Positions 24,797-35,061 of a stretch of 45,194 nt of DNA are shown here, one piece after another. Positions within the stretch are counted from its first letter, which is position 1. Each line of letters starts with the position of its first letter. The DNA lies in NCBI GenBank assembly GCA_017961325.1, contig JAGCXM010000025.1, positions 1-45,194 on the forward strand, written 5' to 3'. The stretch is from a bacterium. Its GTDB lineage: Bacteria > UBP6 > UBA1177. The notes beneath the pieces were generated by a model, which saw only the letters and a list, made by a program, of their open reading frames with translations, ran no database searches and was not told where the DNA came from. Both the position numbers and the translations under genes were made by a program.

Positions 24797-24846
24797 ATTT
24801 TAAAGATATTCGGCTAAATTGCAAATTATTCCGCAGCAACTATAAT
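24797..24846. promoter_or_regulatory. Divergent promoters sharing one palindromic -35 box
   Basis: The palindrome TTGCAA (24819-24824) has TATAAT (24841-24846) 16 bases to its right for the plus strand. TAAAAT on the minus strand (24797-24802) lies 16 bases to its left. The plus promoter drives the lipoprotein genes, and the minus one the DRTGG/HATPase/sensor genes. One polymerase should exclude the other. Confidence 0.65.
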
Positions 24847-24879
24847 CTGCCGTTTTTTGTCCGATTTGCGGAGGTCGAT

Positions 24880-26253
24880 ATGAAAAAGTTTTTTGTGCTT
24901 TCACTTATTGTTTTATCAGTGATTTTCCTTGTTTCATGCGGCGGCGGTTCAAAAGAAGAGAAAGAGAACGGGAAAAACGGATCGGAACAAACGGATGATT
25001 CAGATTCCGGCGGCACAGACAGCGGCTCGCCCGAGGATTATAAAGTCGACGAGAACATTCTTGAAGTTCCGGCCGATCAGGACAATACGGCCGGTGCGCT
25101 GTGCGATCCGAAAACTTTTGTCGAATCATGCGACGGCAACGCATATATCGACTGCTACGAAGACTGGGTGGACGACGAAACCTATGCATATATTGTACAC
25201 CGGACTGAGTGCAGCGGAGAAGCCCCGATATGTTTTGTATCTAAGCATAAAAATGAAGAAGAAAACAGGGAATACAACTGGGCTAACTGCTATTCATCAT
25301 GCGAAAACGAAAATACAGGCAAAAGTGAGGGCTGCACCAGCTATGACAACGGCTACTCATTTTTACTTGAAGAATACGAATGCGTTGAGACTAGCAAGGG
25401 AAAACTTAAATTCACCGGTGGTGCATATAAACCATGCGACTCAGGCTGCTCGGCAGACGGAAAAACCTGCGAAATAAAGAAATGCGACCTTGAAAAAGAC
25501 AAACCTTACTGCGATGAAAACGGCGTTCTGCACGAATGCAGCAACTGGGAAGAAGGGATGGTTTATCAGGAAGCATATTTCTGCGGAAGCATGAAAATGA
25601 TGACCTGCAGATACGATGAAGATTTCGGAGGTTTCGGCTGCTTTGAAGACCTTTATGCAGTTGATGAAGATCTTGCCGAAATTCCGGAAGATCAGGACAA
25701 TACGGAAGGTGCATCGTGCGACCCGGACACTTTTATTGAATTCTGTGACGGAAACACAGTTGTTTATTGTTTTTCTACGGAGTTTGAACAAAACGGGCAT
25801 GTTATCAAATCGACATGCGACTGGAACTATCCTGTCTGCTTTACACATGCATACGAATATGAAGAAAAACCCTGGAACGTAGCGGGCTGCTATGCATCCT
25901 GCGACGGCGAAAATGTCGGTGACGGGGAAATCTGCCTGACTTATGACTCCGGATATACTTTTGAACTTGAAAAATACAAGTGCATTGAGACAAGCAAAGG
26001 GAAACTGAGATTTCTTGACGAAAGCACGACCTGCAATTCCGCCTGCTCCGAAGACGGCAGATCATGCGAAATAAAGGAATGCGACCCCTCCAAAGACAAG
26101 GCTTACTGCGATGAAAACGGTGTTCTGCACGAGTGCATCGAATGGTCCGGCATGGAAATCGCCAGTTTCTGCAATTACGAGGATTCGAATATGGTTTGCG
26201 AATACATTGAATATGATGAAAGGTTCGGCTGTAACTACAAGCCGGCTGATTAG
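24880..26253 (+). CDS. Cys-rich lipoprotein with two repeats of one module
   Basis: 457 residues. Signal peptide with lipobox LVSC (17-20), then a D/S/G/E-rich linker (about 21-54). Two copies of a module of about 200 residues follow, from about 56 and about 261. Both start VDE(N/D)xxExPxDQDNTxGAxCDP and have TF(V/I)ExCDGN. Each then runs through CYxSC, a YxCxETSKGKLxF strand, a CxSxCSxDGxxCEIKxCD turn and CDENGVLHEC. About 40 Cys residues suggest a disulfide-rich surface domain. I do not recognise the family. A GGAGG site precedes the ATG. The next gene encodes a paralogue with a single module. Confidence 0.85.
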   Translation: MKKFFVLSLIVLSVIFLVSCGGGSKEEKENGKNGSEQTDDSDSGGTDSGSPEDYKVDENILEVPADQDNTAGALCDPKTFVESCDGNAYIDCYEDWVDDETYAYIVHRTECSGEAPICFVSKHKNEEENREYNWANCYSSCENENTGKSEGCTSYDNGYSFLLEEYECVETSKGKLKFTGGAYKPCDSGCSADGKTCEIKKCDLEKDKPYCDENGVLHECSNWEEGMVYQEAYFCGSMKMMTCRYDEDFGGFGCFEDLYAVDEDLAEIPEDQDNTEGASCDPDTFIEFCDGNTVVYCFSTEFEQNGHVIKSTCDWNYPVCFTHAYEYEEKPWNVAGCYASCDGENVGDGEICLTYDSGYTFELEKYKCIETSKGKLRFLDESTTCNSACSEDGRSCEIKECDPSKDKAYCDENGVLHECIEWSGMEIASFCNYEDSNMVCEYIEYDERFGCNYKPAD

Positions 26254-26292
26254 TTGAAAAACAGAAATTTCATATAACTATCGGAGGTCAAA

Positions 26293-27162
26293 ATGAAAAA
26301 GTTTTTTGTGCTTTCATTTATGGTTTTATCAATGATTTTCTTTGTTTCATGCAGTAACAAAAGCAACAAAGATGAAATTGCCGGCAAAGACGGCGATCAG
26401 ACAAACGATACCGAGACTGATGATTCTGGTAACGACGGCGATGCCGACACAAGCGATTCCGGCAACGATACTGACTCAGGTGATTCGGCAAACGATGATG
26501 ATACCGATCCCAATAATTCCGGAACCGATGATATTGATCCTGAATTTGTAGTTGACGAGAATCTTTTTGAAGTTCCTGCCGACCAGAACAACACTGAAGG
26601 TGCATTGTGCGATCCGCAAACTTTTGTCGAATTCTGCGACGGCAATGCATATGTTTACTGTTCCGAACAATATGAAAATGACGAAATAACCAACATCGTG
26701 GAAAAATATGAATGCGACGATGAAGAAAGTCCTGTCTGCTTTACCTACCGGAGAAACGATGAGGGCTGGGAGCACAACTGGGCTGCATGTTTTTCACGTT
26801 GCGAAACCATAGGCAAAGGCTCGGAATGCACCAGTGAAGATGACGGATTTTATTTCTGGTATTATGAATCTACATGCAAGCAGACAAGCAAAGGGAAACT
26901 TCTGTTCTTCGGCGAATACATACCGTGTAACTCGGCCTGCTCCGAAGACGGCAAAACCTGTGAAATAAAAGAATGCAACCCGGAAACAGATGCCCCCACC
27001 TGCGATGAAAACGGCGTTCTCCATTACTGCGACGAATACTCTAATTTCACAGCCGCCGAATTCTGTGCATTAGACGGGGCTGTATGCGGATATGACGAAT
27101 TTTTCGAAGAATCTGTCTGCATCTATTCCGAAGATGAAGAGGATGAATGGGGAAACGATTAA
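26293..27162 (+). CDS. Cys-rich lipoprotein with one copy of the module
   Basis: 289 residues, a paralogue of the gene 39 bases upstream. The first 20 residues differ only slightly (MKKFFVLSFMVLSMIFFVSC), and the GGAGG site is kept. The linker is longer and strongly acidic (about 21-90; repeats of DSGND and related words). One module follows (VDENLFEVPADQNNTEGALC onward), with the same CDGNAYVYC, TSKGKL and CDENGVLHYC marks. The pair shows gain or loss of whole modules. It should be co-transcribed with the upstream gene and with the channel gene 18 bases downstream. Confidence 0.85.
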   Translation: MKKFFVLSFMVLSMIFFVSCSNKSNKDEIAGKDGDQTNDTETDDSGNDGDADTSDSGNDTDSGDSANDDDTDPNNSGTDDIDPEFVVDENLFEVPADQNNTEGALCDPQTFVEFCDGNAYVYCSEQYENDEITNIVEKYECDDEESPVCFTYRRNDEGWEHNWAACFSRCETIGKGSECTSEDDGFYFWYYESTCKQTSKGKLLFFGEYIPCNSACSEDGKTCEIKECNPETDAPTCDENGVLHYCDEYSNFTAAEFCALDGAVCGYDEFFEESVCIYSEDEEDEWGND

Positions 27163-27180
27163 TTAAAAACCGGAGATTTT

Positions 27181-28425
27181 ATGCAGACATTTTTTAAAAT
27201 GATAACGCCCGATTTTTTGTCGGATTTTTTCGCGAATCACATTTTAATACGAATGCTTTTTGATTTCATCGCAGTTTCGATTTTAGCGTTTATACTCACT
27301 TTCGTTGCGAGAAAAATAGTTGACGTCATCATCAAATTCACCGTTACACGGACAAAAACCAAATGGGACGACGTCTTCTTCAGGCACGGTGTTTTCTCGA
27401 AATTCGTGAACATGGTGCCGGCACTTGTTTTCTTCTGGTCGGCTTCTTCGTTCGAACGCGGCAGTCACTGGCTGAAAAAGCTCTCGTTCTGCATAATCAT
27501 AATCGTTTTCATGGACATCATCAGAGCCGCCAACAAGGCTATGCTCGAAATTTACGACTCCTTTGAAATCTCGAAGGACAGACCGCTCAAAGGTCTCATG
27601 CAGATAATTCTGATTGTGATCTACTGCGTCGGACTCATCGCGATAGTTTCAATACTTCTCGACAAGTCCCCTGCCCTGCTCCTCAGCGGTTTAGGAGCAA
27701 TGACGGCAGTCATAATGCTGATTTTCAGAGACACCATCCTCGGTTTTGTCGCCGGTCTGCAGATTGCTGCGAACAATTCGATAAGGAAAGGCGACTGGAT
27801 CGTCATGCCGCAGAACAACGCCGACGGCGAAGTCGTCGACATAGCGCTCCACACCGTAAAAATCCAGAACTGGGACAAAACAATTGCCAATATTCCGACG
27901 CACAAGTTTCTGGAAGAGAGTTTCACGAACTGGCGCGGAATGGTCGAATCTGGCGGAAGACGCATCTGCCGCGACATTCTGATAGACGTTTCATCGATCA
28001 GATGCCTGACCGACGAAGAGATTGCAAAATTCAGCAGAATCGAACTTTTGTCCGACTACATGAAGGCTAAAACCGCCGAAATTTCGTCATGGAACGCAAA
28101 AGTTAACGCTGAAATTCCCGTGAATACGCGCCGTCTCACGAATATCGGCACTTTCCGCGAATATGCCCGCAGATACCTGCTGAACAACGACAAACTGCGT
28201 CAGGATCTCACGCTTCTGGTAAGATTTTCCGACTTCGGCGAACACGGAATCCCGCTTCAGATCTACGCTTTCACGAAAACGACGGAACTTGCCGAATACG
28301 AGGCTGTTCAGGCCGATATTTTCGATCACCTTATCGCTACGGCAGGATTTTTCGGTCTGACGCTTTATCAGCAGCCGGGCTGGCATGACATTCAAGTTTT
28401 AGCCGAAAATTTCAAGGGAAAATAA
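27181..28425 (+). CDS. MscS-family mechanosensitive channel, YbdG-like
   Basis: 414 residues. About five membrane helices precede the pore helix region SGLGAMTAVIMLIFRDTILGFVAGLQIA. The MscS beta domain comes next (IRKGDWIVMPQNNADGEVVDIALHTVKIQNWDK in parts, IPTHKFLEES). The helix 1-4 arrangement, the RRICRDILIDVSSIR segment and the length match the YbdG/MscM branch, which opens on hypo-osmotic stress in the inner membrane. Its stop shares one base with the next start (TAATG), so translation of the phosphoesterase is coupled. Confidence 0.92.
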   Translation: MQTFFKMITPDFLSDFFANHILIRMLFDFIAVSILAFILTFVARKIVDVIIKFTVTRTKTKWDDVFFRHGVFSKFVNMVPALVFFWSASSFERGSHWLKKLSFCIIIIVFMDIIRAANKAMLEIYDSFEISKDRPLKGLMQIILIVIYCVGLIAIVSILLDKSPALLLSGLGAMTAVIMLIFRDTILGFVAGLQIAANNSIRKGDWIVMPQNNADGEVVDIALHTVKIQNWDKTIANIPTHKFLEESFTNWRGMVESGGRRICRDILIDVSSIRCLTDEEIAKFSRIELLSDYMKAKTAEISSWNAKVNAEIPVNTRRLTNIGTFREYARRYLLNNDKLRQDLTLLVRFSDFGEHGIPLQIYAFTKTTELAEYEAVQADIFDHLIATAGFFGLTLYQQPGWHDIQVLAENFKGK

Positions 28426-29384
28426 TGCAGAGCGTAAAAAAACTGATAAAAATCCTGAAAAACAAAAACAGAATATTCATCCAGACGCACAACTATCCCG
28501 ATCACGACGCCGTTGCATCGGCATTCGCGCTGCAGTATCTGCTGCGGAACCTAAAAATCGAAACGAAAATCATCTATCACGGCGACATTCTGCGCGATTC
28601 GCTGCAAAAAATGAATGAAAGGCTGAAAATCGACATTCTTCCGCACTACAAATACAAAATGAACGGAGAAGACAGCATAGTTCTTGTCGATTCGAACAAA
28701 AAGAACAAAAATGTCGCGGAGCTTAAAGGAAATGTCGTCGCCGTAATCGACCACCATCCGGGCGAATCGTTTGAAGATCTGGAGTTCTGCGACATCAGAA
28801 GCAATTACGGAGCGTGCGCCACGATAATCTTTTCATATTTTGCGGAACTCAAAATGGAACCGAGCGCCGAAGTCGCTACGGCACTTCACACCGCGATAAA
28901 CTTCGACACGCACCAGTTCACAAGAAATGTCAGTCCGATCGACATTGAAACAGTGGCAATGCTTTACCGGGTGAGTGATGTAACGCTTGTCAATTCGCTT
29001 GTCCGCAACTCGATAAAAATCGATGATTTCAAATATTACCGCTATCTGATCGACAACATCAGAATTGAAAACAATTTCGCATACTGTCACTTTACGCAAG
29101 GTTGCAACAAGGATCTCCTCGCGATTCTGGCGGATTACATCCTCTCTGTCGAAGAAATTAAATTTGTCCTTCTTTCAACACAGTCAAGCGAAGGAATTTC
29201 TTTTTGCGTCAGAAGCGAAAACCCGAAAATTCCTGCAAACACCGCGATTCAGACGATTCTTCAGGGAATAGGTTCCGGCGGCGGTCATATTGATATGGCG
29301 GGAGGAAGAATCCCGGAGACGAAAGATTTTAATCAGGAAAAGATTTTCAAAAAATGCCTGAGTATAGCGAAATCGGGATCTTAA
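28425..29384 (+). CDS. DHH-family phosphoesterase, NrnA-like
   Basis: 319 residues with the DHH/DHHA1 plan. The metal-binding motifs are HNYPDHDAVASAFAL (about 22-36), VLVDS and the DHH triad VIDHHPGE (about 108-115). DHHA1 ends with IGSGGGHIDMAGGRIPE. NrnA-type enzymes degrade 2-5 nt RNA and can dephosphorylate pAp; related family members cleave cyclic dinucleotides. The sequence does not decide between these. It is the last gene of the plus-strand unit and runs toward secA. Confidence 0.88.
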   Translation: MQSVKKLIKILKNKNRIFIQTHNYPDHDAVASAFALQYLLRNLKIETKIIYHGDILRDSLQKMNERLKIDILPHYKYKMNGEDSIVLVDSNKKNKNVAELKGNVVAVIDHHPGESFEDLEFCDIRSNYGACATIIFSYFAELKMEPSAEVATALHTAINFDTHQFTRNVSPIDIETVAMLYRVSDVTLVNSLVRNSIKIDDFKYYRYLIDNIRIENNFAYCHFTQGCNKDLLAILADYILSVEEIKFVLLSTQSSEGISFCVRSENPKIPANTAIQTILQGIGSGGGHIDMAGGRIPETKDFNQEKIFKKCLSIAKSGS

Positions 29385-29425
29385 TAATATCGTTATCTCG
29401 TGATTACGTTATCCCGATATCCCGA
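29372..29425. repeat. Inverted repeat in the convergent spacer, REP-like/terminator candidate
   Basis: ATCGGGAT (29372-29379) pairs with ATCCCGAT (29411-29418) across 31 bases. The middle contains ATCTCGTGAT. The words ATCTCGTGAT and ATCCCG also occur in the spacer at 38070-38140, where two gene ends meet again. There is no T run, so plain intrinsic termination is not supported. Confidence 0.45.
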
Positions 29426-29427
29426 AA

Positions 29428-32160
<2,733 letters not shown>

Positions 32161-32189
32161 ATCGGAACTCCCGAATATTTATCGAAAAA

Positions 32190-32492
32190 TTAAAATTTGA
32201 AAAGATCTCCGAGCTGGGTTTTCGCTTCGATTTCCTCGCTGCCGTCCTCACCTTCGTTTTTAATGAATTCGAACGAAGCGCAGAAATTCGCCTTATCCCT
32301 TTCGCGTATGAAGGAACGCGAGTCTTCACGGCATTCGTTCGTGTAGTTCTCGTCGTGGAAACGACAGTTCATGCAGCAGTGAAGGTCTGAATAACAGAAA
32401 GGACAGACGTCCTGTCTGCCGACTTTTCCGCGGATGTCTTCGAGTTCGTCGTCAAGCGATTTTTTGCAGTTGTGACAGATATAAACAGCCAT
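32190..32492 (-). CDS. Small Cys-rich (zinc-ribbon-like) protein
   Basis: 100 residues starting MAVYICHNCKKSLDDELEDI. CHNC and CPFC look like one zinc ribbon; CCMNCRFHDE and NECRED with NFCASFEF form a second Cys/His cluster. The start at 32492 has GGAGG 5 bases upstream; longer frames lack a ribosome site. It lies directly ahead of secA in the same direction. I do not know its function; metal binding is inferred from the Cys spacing. Confidence 0.75.
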   Translation of the reverse strand: MAVYICHNCKKSLDDELEDIRGKVGRQDVCPFCYSDLHCCMNCRFHDENYTNECREDSRSFIRERDKANFCASFEFIKNEGEDGSEEIEAKTQLGDLFKF

Positions 32493-32521
32493 ATTTTCCT
32501 CCAAAAACAATAAAACGCAAA

Positions 32522-32549
32522 AGTATAGTGATTGGACGGGAAAAATCAA
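32522..32549 (-). promoter_or_regulatory. Promoter of the Cys-rich gene and secA
   Basis: Minus strand: TTGATT (32544-32549), 16-base spacer, TATACT (32522-32527), about 30 bases ahead of the start. It stands back to back with the plus-strand promoter at 32571; only 21 bases separate the two -35 boxes. Confidence 0.6.
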
Positions 32550-32570
32550 ATTTTGCTAAAATTATACCGG

Positions 32571-32598
32571 TTGACTATAATAATTTTTGTATTAGAAT
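32571..32598 (+). promoter_or_regulatory. Promoter of the metallophosphoesterase gene
   Basis: TTGACT (32571-32576), 16-base spacer, TAGAAT (32593-32598), 27 bases ahead of the ATG at 32626. Confidence 0.65.
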
Positions 32599-32625
32599 AA
32601 TCGGTCTTTTTGTTGAAGGTTATAT

Positions 32626-35052
32626 ATGCAGAAATTAAAGGGTTCAGTTTTTTTCCTCGTATTTTTGGTTATTTCGCTGCTTTGCGCGAAAGAATCAATG
32701 GTTTCAGTAAACCGCTGGTCGTCCACCGACAATTACCCGGACTCTTTCGAGGATTATCTTCAGACAACGCAGACAAAAGCGATCCTTGATCCGAAGATAA
32801 ACGGGATACTCTACCCCGTTATCGGTTTTCCGGCGATGGTGACTCCCGACGAGCCTTGTTTTTCTGTCATTTTCCGACACGAAAACAATTTTTATTGTGA
32901 AGATGTCGTGGCTAAAATCATCCGTATCGACGACAACGGAAGAACCGAATATCTGACTATGCGCTCCCGTATGGACAACCACTTTATCAGTGCCGGCGAA
33001 CATCACCGGAAATTGCGTAACGACATTCAAAAAGTCATGTTCTGCCCGGACATAATCCTTCCCGAAGCGAAATACGACCTTGTCGTCAAAGTTTTGGGAG
33101 AGGAAGAAGAGATGATCTCACGCAATGCCGTTTTCTTTCCGCACTACGAAGAGGATGATCCTGCGAAATTCCTCATTGTAGCAGACCCTCAGATCGAGGA
33201 TCTTCTGAGCAAAAGAACCGATGACATGAACTTCAACCCTGAAAATTATCCGTTCCATGCCGAAAACTCCCCGCTCAACTACGACCAGCAGTTCGGAATC
33301 ATAAAAGCGACGTTTTCACATTTGAATTCGGCGGACACAAACTTTTCGATCATGCTCGGTGACATCGCCTACGGAATAAACTACCAGCAGGAATACATGG
33401 ATTTTTACAACCTCATGACAAACCTTGAAATTCCGATGTTCTCGATCCCCGGCAACCACGACGGATACGCCCAGTTTACAACAGTTGATGATCTGACATC
33501 GCCCCTCGAATCGGACGGTCTTGAATATTGGGCAAAGTTTCTGGGTCCGATGAACAACGCATTCAACTTCAGAAACAAAACCTACCTTCTGCTCAACACA
33601 TACGACGGAACTCCTCAGAGACGCGCAAGCAACCAGATCGGAATCGGTGACACGGGCGCTTCTCCAGTAGCTAACTGGGGCGGATACCTTGCTGAAAAGA
33701 CACTGGACTGGGCTCAGAAAATTCTTGAAGACTACGATGTTGCGGCTGTTTTCGGTCACATGACGCCGCTCGGCCAGGACGGGACGGGAAAATACCATCC
33801 AAACAGGGCTTTCTCGAAGATCTACGGCATCGCGAGCGTCATTGACGATCAGGAATGGAACTTCGATTCGTCAGCATGGGACAGTGATCCGACCGACGGA
33901 ATATTCAACGAAACGCAGACATCAAACAACGCAGTTTCGCTCACTTCATTCGTTGCGCAGAAGGAAAATCCGCCTATATATTTCTCCGGTCACACGCACC
34001 ATGACAAAGTCTTCACCTTCGAAAAAGGTGACGAACTTATTCCGAACACAGGAGTCATCGCGCCGGAAAAAATGGAATTCATTATGACGACAACGATGGC
34101 GACGAGCGGAAGCGGTGACTTCTGGGGTTTCAGAAGAGTAGAGATGTCGGATGATGACGTTTCTTACAACTATACCTGCGAAAGATACGAAAACTGCGGG
34201 ATCAGCAAGAGTAACCGCGGAATCCAGTCTGTTCCTTCCGGCAATTTGTGGGTCAGCTATTCTTGGCAGCACGGCTCCGAAAGCAGAGAATCGATCTTTT
34301 CAGGCGGCGACGGTACGGCTGTAAAAGTAACTGCCGAAATCGTGAACTACCTTCCGACCGAAGAAAATGTGACTCTGCGCTTCATCATGCCCAAAGCGGA
34401 GCACGGCTATAAACTCGACAACGGGAACTTCAGAATTGTCGACGCGGCGGCTTCACGGGATCTCTCAAACGTGATTATAGTCGCGAAAGGAAAAATAGCA
34501 GCCGGAAGCACTTTTGATGCTTTCTATAACAGAAATTTCACGAAAACGTCCGAATACGTAACGATCTCGCCTGAGTCGGAAGTCGAAGTTCCGGTTCCTG
34601 AAATCGAATACACCGAAACTGTTCCCTACAGCTATCCGGGCTATATTCCGGCAACCGGAAAAGTCCTGAACGCTGACAAATTCGCCTCTCTTATCTGGCA
34701 AGTCAGGGAAGACGATGAAATTTTTGATTTTGACTACGGCGAAGACTTTGAATACTTTGTCTTATCGGAACCTTTCACAAAAATGGATTTTTATCTCAGA
34801 TACACGACTCAGGAAGGAGCAGCAGGCATTATAAGTTTCCAAGTCGAATTCGAACAGCCTGAAGAGATTGATGATGATTATGAATGCGACTGTGAATTGG
34901 AAACTGAAGACGACGAAACTGCTTCAGACGACGAAACTGCTTCAGACGACGATTCCGCTTCAGACAGACCTGACGAAAGCAAAGATCCGGGTGAAGACAG
35001 CAATACAACTGAAAAAAAGGGCAGTTCAGGCTGCTCGGCAACCATTTTATAG
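32626..35052 (+). CDS. Secreted calcineurin-like metallophosphoesterase with GCSATIL C-terminus
   Basis: 808 residues. Residues 1-21 are a signal peptide (ending LLCAKE). A beta domain comes next, then the phosphoesterase with its metal ligands: FLIVADPQI (about 182), LGDIAYG (about 243), IPGNHDGY (about 275), VFGHM (about 376) and SGHTHHD (about 455). A C-terminal beta-rich part of about 250 residues follows. The end is an acidic repeat (DDETAS twice, then DDDSASD) and KKGSSGCSATIL. The substrate is unknown; relatives include purple acid phosphatase-like and nucleotidase enzymes. The short Cys tail resembles the GCSMLFI end of the protein at 10969. The Gly-rich lipoprotein gene starts 9 bases after its stop. 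Confidence 0.88.
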   Translation: MQKLKGSVFFLVFLVISLLCAKESMVSVNRWSSTDNYPDSFEDYLQTTQTKAILDPKINGILYPVIGFPAMVTPDEPCFSVIFRHENNFYCEDVVAKIIRIDDNGRTEYLTMRSRMDNHFISAGEHHRKLRNDIQKVMFCPDIILPEAKYDLVVKVLGEEEEMISRNAVFFPHYEEDDPAKFLIVADPQIEDLLSKRTDDMNFNPENYPFHAENSPLNYDQQFGIIKATFSHLNSADTNFSIMLGDIAYGINYQQEYMDFYNLMTNLEIPMFSIPGNHDGYAQFTTVDDLTSPLESDGLEYWAKFLGPMNNAFNFRNKTYLLLNTYDGTPQRRASNQIGIGDTGASPVANWGGYLAEKTLDWAQKILEDYDVAAVFGHMTPLGQDGTGKYHPNRAFSKIYGIASVIDDQEWNFDSSAWDSDPTDGIFNETQTSNNAVSLTSFVAQKENPPIYFSGHTHHDKVFTFEKGDELIPNTGVIAPEKMEFIMTTTMATSGSGDFWGFRRVEMSDDDVSYNYTCERYENCGISKSNRGIQSVPSGNLWVSYSWQHGSESRESIFSGGDGTAVKVTAEIVNYLPTEENVTLRFIMPKAEHGYKLDNGNFRIVDAAASRDLSNVIIVAKGKIAAGSTFDAFYNRNFTKTSEYVTISPESEVEVPVPEIEYTETVPYSYPGYIPATGKVLNADKFASLIWQVREDDEIFDFDYGEDFEYFVLSEPFTKMDFYLRYTTQEGAAGIISFQVEFEQPEEIDDDYECDCELETEDDETASDDETASDDDSASDRPDESKDPGEDSNTTEKKGSSGCSATIL

Positions 35053-35061
35053 GAGGATCGC

